The notes beneath the pieces were generated by a model. It searched no databases. It was not told the origin of the DNA and worked only from the letters and a program-made list of their open reading frames with translations. From Gloeocapsa sp. DLM2.Bin57 (GTDB lineage: Bacteria; Cyanobacteriota; Cyanobacteriia; Cyanobacteriales; Gloeocapsaceae), in contig RECR01000112.1 of assembly GCA_007693955.1 (NCBI GenBank), positions 32,923 through 96,922 of the forward strand: a DNA stretch of 64,000 nt, read 5' to 3'. Shown here in pieces: positions 46,432 through 55,577 of this stretch (the first letter of the stretch is position 1; every line of letters begins with the position of its first letter). The position numbers and the translations under genes are program-made.

Positions 46432-47634
46432 ATGAGTTTAACTTGGATTAGCCGTGCTCAACGTTTAAATAGTTTACCTCCCTACGTATTTGCTCGTCTC
46501 GATGAGTTGAAAGCCCGCGCGCGTGAACAGGGTATAGATTTAATCGATTTGGGGATGGGTAACCCTGATGGTGGCGCACCACAACCAGTGATAGACGCGG
46601 CGATCGCTGCTTTGGCTAAACGAGAAAATCACGGTTACCCCCCTTTTGAGGGTACGGCTAATTTTCGTAAAGCGATTACTAGTTGGTATCAACGCTGTTA
46701 TCGAGTAGATTTAGATCCCAATAGTGAAGCTTTACCACTGTTAGGCTCAAAAGAAGGCTTAACTCATCTAGCTTTAGCTTACATAGATCCAGGTGATCTA
46801 GTATTAGTACCTAGTCCAAGTTATCCCGCTCATTTTCGCGGTCCGTTGATTGCAGGGGGTAAAATCTACCCTCTGATTGTTAAACCTGAGAATGACTGGT
46901 TAATCGATATTAGCGCTATTCCCGAGGCGATCGCTCAAGAAGCTAAAATTCTCTATTTTAATTATCCTAATAATCCTACTAGTGCTACTGCACCGAGAGA
47001 GTTTTTTGAGGAAATAGTTGATTTTGCGCGTCATTATCAAATTCTGCTAGTTCATGATCTCTGTTACGCTGAGTTGGCTTTTGATGGTTATCAACCTACT
47101 AGTCTATTGGAAATTCCAGGGGCTAAAGAGATTGGGGTAGAATTTCATACCCTCTCTAAAACCTATAGTATGGCGGGATGGCGCGTAGGTTTTGTGGTGG
47201 GTAACTCTGATATTATTCAAGGTTTACGCACTCTGAAAACTAACCTAGATTATGGTATCTTTAGTGTGATTCAAACCGCTGCAGAGACTGCTTTACAATT
47301 ACCCGAAGAATACATAAAAGAAGTTCAATTGCGCTACAAAGCCAGACGGGACTTACTAATCTCTGGATTAGCTGAGTTAGGGTGGAATATACCTAAATCC
47401 AAGGCAACTATGTATCTGTGGATACCTACTCCTATAGGAGTAAGTTCTACTGATTTTGCTCTCAATTTATTACAAACCACGGGAATTGTGGTAACACCTG
47501 GAAATGCTTTTGGCGAAGGGGGAGAAGGTTATGTACGTGTTAGCTTGATTGCTGATGGCGATCGCCTTACTGAAGCTTTAAATCGCCTAAAACAAGCTAA
47601 AATAACTTATGATAACTTCAGTAATTGTCTATGA
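46432..47634 (+). CDS. Class I aminotransferase (aspartate/LL-DAP type)
   Basis: PLP enzyme, 400 residues. IDLGMGNPDGGAP near 37 is the substrate arm, NYPNNPTSA near 178 the conserved Asn, and HTLSKTYSMAGWRVGF near 239 holds the Schiff-base Lys and phosphate-binding Arg. This sequence group includes aspartate and related aminotransferases and is close to LL-diaminopimelate aminotransferases. Exact substrate uncertain. Confidence 0.9.
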   Translation: MSLTWISRAQRLNSLPPYVFARLDELKARAREQGIDLIDLGMGNPDGGAPQPVIDAAIAALAKRENHGYPPFEGTANFRKAITSWYQRCYRVDLDPNSEALPLLGSKEGLTHLALAYIDPGDLVLVPSPSYPAHFRGPLIAGGKIYPLIVKPENDWLIDISAIPEAIAQEAKILYFNYPNNPTSATAPREFFEEIVDFARHYQILLVHDLCYAELAFDGYQPTSLLEIPGAKEIGVEFHTLSKTYSMAGWRVGFVVGNSDIIQGLRTLKTNLDYGIFSVIQTAAETALQLPEEYIKEVQLRYKARRDLLISGLAELGWNIPKSKATMYLWIPTPIGVSSTDFALNLLQTTGIVVTPGNAFGEGGEGYVRVSLIADGDRLTEALNRLKQAKITYDNFSNCL

Positions 47635-48851
47635 GCATCAAAGCGTTATTTTTTGTCGAAGGTATTAGCTATGGACATATTGTCCGTGCTTTTATCATTA
47701 GTCAATGGCTGAGAAAATTAGATATTAATCCTTTGATTGTTTGTCCAGAAAATTATGGTTCTTTATTTAAAAAGCATTGTTTTGAGATTGAGAATCTAAC
47801 TATTACTCCTCCTGGTGAAATTTATCAACGGTTGCGTCAGGGAGATTCAATGTATTTATCAGAAAATCTCCTCAATTATTTTGCAGAAGATGATTCATTA
47901 ATTCAAAAAATTAAACCAGATTTAATCATTTCAGAATTTCGTTTTACAGCATTACAATTAGCGAAAAAATATCAGATTCCTGCTGTAGGAATTACTGAAG
48001 CTACCTGTCATCCTGCATTTATTAATAATCTAGGTACAGTTCCAGATTCTTTAGCTAAACCTGAATTTATTCCCTTGTGGTTGCTAGATTTTATCGCTTT
48101 AAAAACACCAATTGGTAAAATTATCAATCAAAAAACTATCCAGACAATTTCCCAACCATATCAACAAGCTTCAACAACTTATGGTGTCGAAATTTTAGCC
48201 AATTTTTTTGAATACGCTAGTCAAGGAGATATTTGTTTAATTAGTGATCATCCTGACTTAATACCTCTTAATCATTTACGTAGTGGCGATATCTATACAG
48301 GTGCTTTACTTTGGGAAAGAGATGAAGCTTTACCAACAGAATTATCACAGTTAAATCCTCATCAAAAAATAGTTTATATTTCTTTGGGGACTCAAGATTC
48401 TTTAGCTACAGACTTTTTAACAGCTTATCTTAATAAATTATTAGCACAAGATATTCAAGTCATCCTATCTCTAGGTAAACGTAATTTAACTATATCCTCT
48501 CAACCTAATCTTTGGGTGTTTGACTTTATTAATGATAGTAAACTTTTACCCCTGGTAGATTTATTAGTCTATCCTGGAGGAGCAATGACTACTTATCAAG
48601 CTATCGCTAAAGGAGTTCCTTTATTAGCCTTACCTTCCCATGCTAACCAGCATTTTTACGCTGAAGCAATAGCTCAGCAAAAGTTGGGTTATTGCTTACG
48701 TCCTTCTCGTCTTAAGATTGATCAATTAGTAGCAAAAACAGTTAGTTTACTCAATATTCCCCGACAACCTTTAAGGGAATTTCAAGCTAAATTATCTGAA
48801 TTTAATCACCAAGAAGAAATACTGCAAAAAATTGAAAAATTAATCAGGTAA
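47631..48851 (+). CDS. GT-B glycosyltransferase (MurG/UGT-like)
   Basis: About 406 residues from ATG 47631, which overlaps the preceding stop as ATGA. An N-terminal GHIVRAFIISQWL matches the GHxxP-type start of GT1/GT28 enzymes, IVYISLGTQDSL lies near 247, and LVYPGGAMTTYQAIAKGVPLL near 310 is the donor-binding end. No membrane span. The sugar and acceptor are unknown. AT-rich compared with the flanking aminotransferase. Confidence 0.85.
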   Translation: MSIKALFFVEGISYGHIVRAFIISQWLRKLDINPLIVCPENYGSLFKKHCFEIENLTITPPGEIYQRLRQGDSMYLSENLLNYFAEDDSLIQKIKPDLIISEFRFTALQLAKKYQIPAVGITEATCHPAFINNLGTVPDSLAKPEFIPLWLLDFIALKTPIGKIINQKTIQTISQPYQQASTTYGVEILANFFEYASQGDICLISDHPDLIPLNHLRSGDIYTGALLWERDEALPTELSQLNPHQKIVYISLGTQDSLATDFLTAYLNKLLAQDIQVILSLGKRNLTISSQPNLWVFDFINDSKLLPLVDLLVYPGGAMTTYQAIAKGVPLLALPSHANQHFYAEAIAQQKLGYCLRPSRLKIDQLVAKTVSLLNIPRQPLREFQAKLSEFNHQEEILQKIEKLIR

Positions 48852-48900
48852 AACGGGTTTAGTTAAAAATACTAAGATCCGTTTCACCTAAACAATTTTC

Positions 48901-49197
48901 TTAGCCTTCGTCTGTATTAAGAATCTGGGGAACGCGAAAATATTGCTCTTCAGTTTCTGGGGCTATATTAAGCATTGCTGAAGGTTCGATGTCTTGAGCT
49001 AATTCATCAGGACGAGTAATATTACTTAGTTCAATCGCCCTAGTAGTTGGTTCAACTCCATCAGTATTTAACTCACTTAGTTGCTCAAAATAATCTAAAA
49101 TACTACTAAGTTGAGTAGTAAATTGACTTTCTTCGGTGGGAGTTAATTCTAAACGAGCTAACAAAGCAACCTTTTTAACCTGTTCTTGATCAATCAT
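48901..49197 (-). CDS. gatC: Aspartyl/glutamyl-tRNA amidotransferase subunit C
   Basis: 98 residues with VKKVALLARLELTPTE at the start and the C-terminal FRVPQILN, both typical of GatC. It bridges GatA and GatB in the enzyme that makes Gln-tRNA-Gln (and Asn-tRNA-Asn). Downstream of ycf3 by 13 bases on the same strand, so probably one transcript. Confidence 0.95.
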   Translation of the reverse strand: MIDQEQVKKVALLARLELTPTEESQFTTQLSSILDYFEQLSELNTDGVEPTTRAIELSNITRPDELAQDIEPSAMLNIAPETEEQYFRVPQILNTDEG

Positions 49198-49210
49198 AAT
49201 TTATCCTGAT

Positions 49211-49732
49211 TTAGAAGAAGACATCGATTTCCGATCGCCCTGTAGTTTTGAGCCAGTTTTGGGCTTCAATATAATTATTAGGGGCGATACGTATAGCTTG
49301 TTTCCAGTATTCAGCTGCTTTATCAAAAAGAGCCTCAGCTTGGTCAGATAAACCTTGTTCTTGGGCTCTTTCTCCCTGATAATGATAAACTACAGCGATA
49401 TTATTTAAAGCTTGAGGCATTTTGGGATTAAGCTCGATCGCTTCATGATAGTATCCTAATGCTTTTTCGTGTTCACCGTTGCTACTGTGAATCAAGCCAA
49501 TATTATAGAGGATATAACTGCGATCGTTGGCATCCTCTTCTAATTTTAAGGCTTCTTCATAGTTTTGTAAAGCTTCGGCGTATTCTCCCTCAGCTTGAGC
49601 GGACATTCCATCGCGATAATAAGCAAAAGCTTCTTTAGATTGTTTGTTAGTAGGCAGGATTTTCAGTAAAATATCCGCCATAACAGTAAAACTCTTATCG
49701 ATGAAGTTATCGTTTCTTTGTGTTCTAGGCAT
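49211..49732 (-). CDS. ycf3: Photosystem I assembly protein Ycf3
   Basis: 173 residues from ATG 49732 ([15 protein letters not shown]), the standard start; the longer reading adds 13 unusual residues. Three TPR repeats occupy about 32-155 ([56 protein letters not shown]). Ycf3 is a chaperone for photosystem I subunits at the thylakoid membrane. Confidence 0.95.
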   Translation of the reverse strand: MPRTQRNDNFIDKSFTVMADILLKILPTNKQSKEAFAYYRDGMSAQAEGEYAEALQNYEEALKLEEDANDRSYILYNIGLIHSSNGEHEKALGYYHEAIELNPKMPQALNNIAVVYHYQGERAQEQGLSDQAEALFDKAAEYWKQAIRIAPNNYIEAQNWLKTTGRSEIDVFF

Positions 49733-49790
49733 ATGTAATAATTGAATCACCAAAAAGTCTAACTCAATCATAATTCAGTTTGCCTGAACT

Positions 49791-49821
49791 ACCAACACCT
49801 ACCTTAAGGTAAGATGTTGGT
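49791..49821 (-). terminator. Long hairpin between shc and ycf3
   Basis: ACCAACA and TGTTGGT form the outer arms, and CTACCTT pairs with AAGGTA(A)G inside, with one mismatch and one bulge. It lies 7 bases beyond the shc stop. No T-run follows, so it may act as a weak terminator or mRNA-end stabiliser. Confidence 0.5.
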
Positions 49822-49827
49822 TGCTAG

Positions 49828-51744
49828 CTAGAAAACCCCTTGCTGTTGATAACGAGCAAGAGCTAATAAAGGAAAATACTGCTGATAGTAATGATATTTT
49901 AGGTAAAAATGACTAGGAAATCCTGTACCCGTAAACTCAGCTTCATACCAAGTACCATCGGGTTTTTGAGTGGTTACGAGATAATCCACACCGCGACTTA
50001 GATGAGGTTGGTAGGATTGTTGCGTAACGGTTTGAGCTGCTAGTAAACCAATTAAAGCCCAAGCGGTTTGAGAAGCGGTGCTGTTTCCCTTACCTTTGAG
50101 ATTAGGATTGTCATAACTACGACAAGTTTCTCCCCAACCTCCATCAGGATTTTGACAACTGAGTAACCAGTTAGCACCTTTGCTGATATTCTCGCGGTGT
50201 TTTTCGGGAGAAATTAGGGCTAGGGCTGAGAGTGCGCCACTTGTACCATAAATATAATTGACTCCCCAACGTCCAAACCAACTACCGTCTGTCTCTTGTT
50301 GCCCAACTAGATAGGCGATCGCTTTATTGACTCTTTCAGGAGACATAGTCACAGAGATACAGCCCAACATTTCTAAGACTCTAGCGGTAACATCAGCGGT
50401 ATTAGGATCAATCATCGCTTTTAAATCGGCGTAGGGGAGATAATTTAACCAGTTTTGGTCATTATCGAGATCAAAAGCTGCCCAACCACCAGGGCGACAC
50501 TGCATAGTTTCCATCCACGCCACACCCCGTTTGAGCGTAGCTTGTTTTAAGGGTTCATTGGGTAGTTTTAAGCTTTGTAAAGCCATGATAACTACGGCTG
50601 AGTCGTCTAAATCAGGGTAGAAGCGGTTGATAAATTCAAAAGCCCAACCACCTGGAGTACCTTGTTTATTCTTAATTTGCCAATCCCCATAGTCAAGGAT
50701 TTGTTTCTCTATTAACCATTCTCCCCCTTTAACTAAGGCGGGGTGATCGGGGTTTATTCCTGATTCAACCAAAGCGCGCAATACCCAGGCTGTATCCCAA
50801 ACAGGTGAGACACAGGGTTGAACACAATAACTATCAGGGGTTTCGATGGTAAAATCATCGATAGCTTTAAATCCCCGCTGTACAATTGGATCATTTAACT
50901 CATAACCTAAAGTACGTAAAGCTAACATAGAATTGAGCATAGCCGGAATAATTCCTCCCCAATCTCCCGTTACTTCTTGTCGAGTTAAAATCCATTCTTC
51001 GGCTGCTTTGAGACTAGCTTCACGCAAGGGAACTAAATTGAGAGACTCGCCGAGTTTAAAGAGTTTATCTAACCAGAGAAATAAATCTGTCCAATCGTTT
51101 TTACTAGGAAACTGATAACGAACATTATCGATACCCTCTGTATAAAGTTCATTGAGGTTAAAATCAGGAGCGATTTGATATACAGGTTTTTGGTCAAAAA
51201 CGATTAATAAAGGGACAGTACTACTTCTTGCCCAACTAGACATCTCATAGATAGTAAAGGGGAAGTTATTGGGTAATAACATAATCCAGGGGGGAATAGA
51301 GGGAACACCTCGCCAGTCATAACAGCCTACTAGGGCTAGGTGAAATTTTGTAAAGACTCTGGTTTTACTGATACCCCCTTTTTGTAGAATAAATTGACGG
51401 GCGCGTTCTAGGTCGGGGTCAGAAGGATTTACGCCTAATAAACGTAAAGCTAGATAAGCTTCTACTGAAGTGCTTAAGTCTCCACCGTCTCCGTAGAATA
51501 ACTCCCATCCTCCACTAGCTACTTGCTGGGAACGTAGATATTGTTCAACTTTGTGTAAAGGTTTAGTATCGTCGTTACCCCAAATCTTGTACAATAGGAC
51601 TACTTCGGCGGTAATAGTGGCGTTTGATTCTAATTCGGCCCACCAATAACCCTCGGGATCTTGTTGAGAGAGGAGATAATTTTGACTAGCGAGGATGGCT
51701 TGGTTAAGTTGAGTAATCTGTTCGTTGTCTTTTTGTAAAACCAT
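49828..51744 (-). CDS. shc: Squalene-hopene cyclase
   Basis: Class II triterpene cyclase turning squalene into hopene/hopanol, precursor of hopanoid membrane lipids. 638 residues with the catalytic acid motif DLDDSAVV near 375, many QW repeats (QxxDGSWFGRWG, QNPDGGWGE, QKPDGTWYE), and the substrate-channel region. Length is normal. It is divergent to petB across 154 bases. Confidence 0.95.
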   Translation of the reverse strand: MVLQKDNEQITQLNQAILASQNYLLSQQDPEGYWWAELESNATITAEVVLLYKIWGNDDTKPLHKVEQYLRSQQVASGGWELFYGDGGDLSTSVEAYLALRLLGVNPSDPDLERARQFILQKGGISKTRVFTKFHLALVGCYDWRGVPSIPPWIMLLPNNFPFTIYEMSSWARSSTVPLLIVFDQKPVYQIAPDFNLNELYTEGIDNVRYQFPSKNDWTDLFLWLDKLFKLGESLNLVPLREASLKAAEEWILTRQEVTGDWGGIIPAMLNSMLALRTLGYELNDPIVQRGFKAIDDFTIETPDSYCVQPCVSPVWDTAWVLRALVESGINPDHPALVKGGEWLIEKQILDYGDWQIKNKQGTPGGWAFEFINRFYPDLDDSAVVIMALQSLKLPNEPLKQATLKRGVAWMETMQCRPGGWAAFDLDNDQNWLNYLPYADLKAMIDPNTADVTARVLEMLGCISVTMSPERVNKAIAYLVGQQETDGSWFGRWGVNYIYGTSGALSALALISPEKHRENISKGANWLLSCQNPDGGWGETCRSYDNPNLKGKGNSTASQTAWALIGLLAAQTVTQQSYQPHLSRGVDYLVTTQKPDGTWYEAEFTGTGFPSHFYLKYHYYQQYFPLLALARYQQQGVF

Positions 51745-51898
51745 ATTTGTGCTGTAACCGTTTTCTCGCGCAATTATACCATTGCTAAAAAAACTGGTGT
51801 TTAGTTGTGAGATTTCTGAGAAATTATGTTAAATTTTATAAATAGACAGCATCTCTTGATCAAATTAGTAATCATCTTTAGTAGGATTATCTAACTTC

Positions 51899-52567
51899 AT
51901 GTTTTCCAAACCAGTTACAGACTCAAAAGTATATCAATGGTTTCAAGACCGCTTAGAAATTGAAGCCATCTCCGATGATATCACTAGTAAATACGTTCCC
52001 CCTCACGTTAATATTTTCTATTGCTTGGGTGGAATTACCCTTACTTGCTTTTTAATTCAGTTTGCTACTGGCTTCGCGATGACTTTTTACTACAAACCTA
52101 CAGTTGCTGAAGCCTTTAGTTCTGTGCAGTACATCATGAATGAGGTAAGCTTCGGTTGGTTGATTCGCTCCATCCACCGTTGGTCTGCTAGCATGATGGT
52201 ATTGATGATGATTCTCCACGTCTTTCGAGTCTATTTGACTGGTGGGTTTAAAAAGCCTCGGGAATTAACTTGGGTAACAGGAGTAGTTTTAGCAGTTATT
52301 ACCGTTTCTTTTGGTGTAACTGGTTATTCTCTTCCTTGGGACCAAGTTGGTTACTGGGCGGTTAAAATCGTTTCAGGTGTTCCCGCAGCTATACCCATCG
52401 TAGGCGATCAGATTGTAGAATTAATGCGTGGTAGTCCTAGTGTTGGACAAGCTACTTTAACCCGTTTTTACAGCTTACATACCTTTGTTTTACCTTGGTC
52501 AATCGCTGTGTTCATGCTGTTACACTTCTTAATGATTCGTAAACAAGGTATCTCTGGTCCTTTGTAA
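51899..52567 (+). CDS. petB: Cytochrome b6
   Basis: Heme-binding core subunit of the cytochrome b6f complex in the thylakoid membrane. 222 residues, four membrane spans; heme-ligand histidines lie in [10 protein letters not shown] and LHVFRVYL (helix B) and in [10 protein letters not shown] and [11 protein letters not shown] (helix D). Cys35 (FYCLGG), which links heme c-n, is present. It forms an operon with petD after 38 bases. Confidence 0.97.
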   Translation: MFSKPVTDSKVYQWFQDRLEIEAISDDITSKYVPPHVNIFYCLGGITLTCFLIQFATGFAMTFYYKPTVAEAFSSVQYIMNEVSFGWLIRSIHRWSASMMVLMMILHVFRVYLTGGFKKPRELTWVTGVVLAVITVSFGVTGYSLPWDQVGYWAVKIVSGVPAAIPIVGDQIVELMRGSPSVGQATLTRFYSLHTFVLPWSIAVFMLLHFLMIRKQGISGPL

Positions 52568-52605
52568 GCTGAAAATCACATTAACAGAGGAGACAATAAG
52601 TTATT

Positions 52606-53088
52606 ATGTCAATTTTAAAACAACCCGATCTTAGCGATCCTAAGTTGAGAGCTAAATTAGCCCAAGGAATGGGCCATAATTACTATGGTGAACCCGCTTG
52701 GCCTAATGACCTTCTCTACACCTTCCCTGTAGTAATCCTAGGAACTATCGGTCTTTGTGTAGGTTTAGCTGTTCTCGATCCTTCGATTATCGGCGAACCT
52801 GCTGATCCTTTTGCGACACCTTTAGAAATTCTCCCTGAGTGGTATTTCTATCCTGTGTTCCAAATTTTACGTGTAGTTCCCAATAAACTGTTAGGAATCG
52901 CGGCAATGGCTTCTATTCCTCTCGGTTTAATGATAGTACCTTTTATCGAAGGTGTTAACAAGTTCCAAAATCCCTTCCGTCGTCCTGTAGCTACCGCAGT
53001 ATTTCTCTTCGGTACTCTAGTGACTCTTTGGTTGGGTATTGGCGCTACTTTACCTATCGATAAGTCTCTTACTTTCGGTTTATTCTAA
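52606..53088 (+). CDS. petD: Cytochrome b6-f complex subunit IV
   Basis: 160 residues with three membrane spans. The [18 protein letters not shown] segment forms part of the quinol oxidation (Qo) site with the PEWY motif. GAGGAGA lies before the ATG as a ribosome-binding site. A strong terminator follows. Confidence 0.97.
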   Translation: MSILKQPDLSDPKLRAKLAQGMGHNYYGEPAWPNDLLYTFPVVILGTIGLCVGLAVLDPSIIGEPADPFATPLEILPEWYFYPVFQILRVVPNKLLGIAAMASIPLGLMIVPFIEGVNKFQNPFRRPVATAVFLFGTLVTLWLGIGATLPIDKSLTFGLF

Positions 53089-53105
53089 AGATTGAGTAAA
53101 CTAAA

Positions 53106-53138
53106 TACACTCGCCTACTCTAGGTGGGTGTATTTTTT
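53106..53138 (+). terminator. Terminator of petB-petD
   Basis: TACACTCGCCTA, loop CTC, TAGGTGGGTGTA, then six T. The 12-base stem has two G-T pairs and no mismatch. It ends 3-12 bases before the next gene's possible starts. Confidence 0.93.
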
Positions 53139-53149
53139 GTGTGGATATT

Positions 53150-54238
53150 ATGGATATTTTTATCTTTTTAGAAATCTTTAGCAGTGAGGGAGGGATACAA
53201 TCCTATGTACAGGATGTGTTGCAAGCTTATCTCTCTTTGACTCCTAGTCGTGGTGGTAAAGTTTTCTTACTCAGAGATGGGGTGGGAGTTAATAACCCCT
53301 TAGAAGGGAAATCTCTAGAGTTTCATTACTTGAAAACTAATTCTGCGCGTCAAGATCGCTTATCCTTAGCTTATCTATTGTTAAAAAGTTTAATTAAAGG
53401 GAAAGCAAAACAAGTCTATTGTGGTCATATTAATTTAGCTGCGCTTATTGCTAGTCTCTGTTTACCCTTGGGGATACCCTACACCGTTTTAACCTATGGT
53501 AAGGAAGTGTGGCAACCTTTACCTCTATTCAAGCGTCTGGCTTTGACTCAAGCTAAGGAAATCTGGACAATTAGTCGCTATAGTCGCGATCGCCTTTGTA
53601 CAGCTAATGGGATTAATCCTCAACAGGTTAAAATTATACCCTGTGTGGTAGATGGCGATCGTTTTTCTCCCGGGGCAAAATCTAGTTTACTGTTAGATAA
53701 ATATAACCTGAGAGATAGTAAAGTAATTATGACTGTAGCGCGTCTTTGGTCAGGAGATATTTATAAAGGAGTTGATGTCACCATTCGCGCTTTACCCTTG
53801 ATTTTACCATATGTTCCTAACCTTAAGTATCTGGTCATTGGTAGGGGGGATGATCAGCCACGTCTAGCGCGTTTAGCCCAAGATTTAGGAGTAGCTAAGC
53901 AAGTAATTTTTGCGGGTTTTATCCCTGCTACTGAGTTACCCGATTATTATCGTCTCGCTGATGCTTATATTATGCCTTCTCAAGAAGGTTTTGGCATAGT
54001 TTATTTAGAAGCTTTAGCCACAGGAATTCCCGTTGTTGCAGGTGACTCTGATGGTTCAGCTGATCCTCTTCAAGATGGTTTATTAGGTTGGCGAGTTCCC
54101 TACCGCGATCCTCAAGCTGTAGCTAAAGCTTGCTTAGAGGTTTTGCAGGGAGGCGATCGCCGTTGTCAGAGTGAATGGTTAAGAGAACAAACTCTAGCTA
54201 AGTATAGTTTGAGCACTTTAAGTAAACTGTTACCATAA
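53150..54238 (+). CDS. Glycosyltransferase family 4
   Basis: About 362 residues from ATG 53150; an in-frame GTG at 53141 is the alternative. FIFLEIFSSEGGIQSYVQ is a typical GT4 N-terminus, VARLWSGDIYKGVDVTIRAL near 197 starts the donor domain, and SQEGFGIVYLEALATGIP near 281 holds the EX7E motif. No ribosome-binding site is possible in the T-run just upstream, so translation must use a leaderless or readthrough message. Substrate unknown. Confidence 0.85.
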   Translation: MDIFIFLEIFSSEGGIQSYVQDVLQAYLSLTPSRGGKVFLLRDGVGVNNPLEGKSLEFHYLKTNSARQDRLSLAYLLLKSLIKGKAKQVYCGHINLAALIASLCLPLGIPYTVLTYGKEVWQPLPLFKRLALTQAKEIWTISRYSRDRLCTANGINPQQVKIIPCVVDGDRFSPGAKSSLLLDKYNLRDSKVIMTVARLWSGDIYKGVDVTIRALPLILPYVPNLKYLVIGRGDDQPRLARLAQDLGVAKQVIFAGFIPATELPDYYRLADAYIMPSQEGFGIVYLEALATGIPVVAGDSDGSADPLQDGLLGWRVPYRDPQAVAKACLEVLQGGDRRCQSEWLREQTLAKYSLSTLSKLLP

Positions 54239-54298
54239 ATACACTTTTTGGCAACCCAATAATATTAGTATAAGGACAAATTTAAAGCTAATCTAACA

Positions 54299-55565
54299 AT
54301 GCCTAGAGTTGTTTCGATACACTCCTATGGTGGGGGTACAGGTAAATCCAACTTTACAAGGTTATCGAGTTGGGGTGGTTGATACAGATTTACCTTCTCC
54401 TGGTATTCATAACTTATTTAACTTAGAATTATTACAAACCCAGAAAACACTAAATCATTATCTCTGGGGGGAAAGTTCCATCATAGAGGTAACCCATGAC
54501 CTAAGTGAAATTTTAATACCCGATAGTCAGGGTAAACTATTTTTTGTTCCTTCTAGTATCAAACCTGATGACATAGCGAGGGTTTTGCAAAATGGTTATA
54601 ACGTCAAGGTAATGAATCAGGGATTTAAAGAATTAGTCAAAGAATTTAAACTAGATTATCTGTTCATAGATACTTATCCAGGGTTATCCAAGGAAACATT
54701 CTTATCTATTGCTATTTCTCTCCTCTTGATTCTGATTTTACGTCCAGATAAACAAGATTACCAAGGAACAGCAGTTACCATAGCCTTTGTTTTTGGTTTA
54801 GCTTTAGAAGATAATGGACGAGAATACGTCAATAGTAGAGTCGGTGTTGAACCCACAGGAGAAGCTTTTAACGCCATTGTCTTAGATAAAGAAACCAATC
54901 GCCCTTATAATCCTATGGTTAATACAGGGGCGATCGCCACAACCGATTTAATCAGGGGTCAAAATGGAACAGAACGTCTCAAAAGGATTCTCGATATGTT
55001 CCAACGCTACACAGGAAGAAAACACGATATCGATTTACCCGTATTTTTATCAGAAAAAGCTACAGGTAATGTGAATCGAGCCATGTATTATCTGATGCTC
55101 AATTTTAATATGATCAGTGATAATATTGAAGAAACTCTAGATCTTTACTTTCAGCAATGCTCAATCAGAGTTAATGCCAGAGATTTAGCGATGTTAGCAG
55201 CAACTTTGGCTAATGGTGGAGTCAATCCAGTGACCAAAGAAAGAGCACTAGATGAACATTATGTTCAAGATGTAATTATCGTGATGATGAGTTGTGGTAT
55301 GTATGACGCGTCTGGTCAATGGACATACAGCGTGGGATTACCTGCTAAAAGTGGTGTAGGTGGAGGAATCACCGCAGTAGCACCTAAAAGTATAGGGATT
55401 GGGACGTTTTCACCTCCTCTTGATCCTAAAGGTAATAGTCTCAGGGGAATCAAAGTCTGTGAAGACTTATCTAGAGATTTTGGCTTACATTTATTTAATA
55501 TGGCAGAGCCGAAATATAATCTACAAGAGTGGATTAGTGGTGATGGGGATGGGGAAGATTGGTAG
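54299..55565 (+). pseudogene. Chimera of a MinD/ParA-type ATPase and a glutaminase
   Basis: ATG 54299 starts MPRVVSIHSYGGGTGKSNFT, the N-terminus and P-loop of a MinD-like ATPase, but stops at TGA 54380-54382. The shifted frame (open from TTG 54309) continues the same ATPase: RVGVVDTDLPSPGIH, FIDTYPGLSKET, ILRPDKQDYQGTAVT. At about 54777-54785 it passes without a stop into glutaminase: FVFGLALEDNGREYV, GVEPTGEAFNAIVLD, GLPAKSGVGGGI and on to 55565. The glutaminase lacks its first third with the catalytic SxxK (SISK in family members), and the ATPase lacks its second half. Two deletions explain this: one small frame-changing one, one large one that fused two genes. A 418-residue fusion could still be translated. 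Confidence 0.88.
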
Positions 55566-55577
55566 AATTTTTTAACT

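Noticed and set aside
49733..49771. Extended start of Ycf3
   Set aside because: Ycf3 starts MPRTQRN; the extra residues are not family-like.
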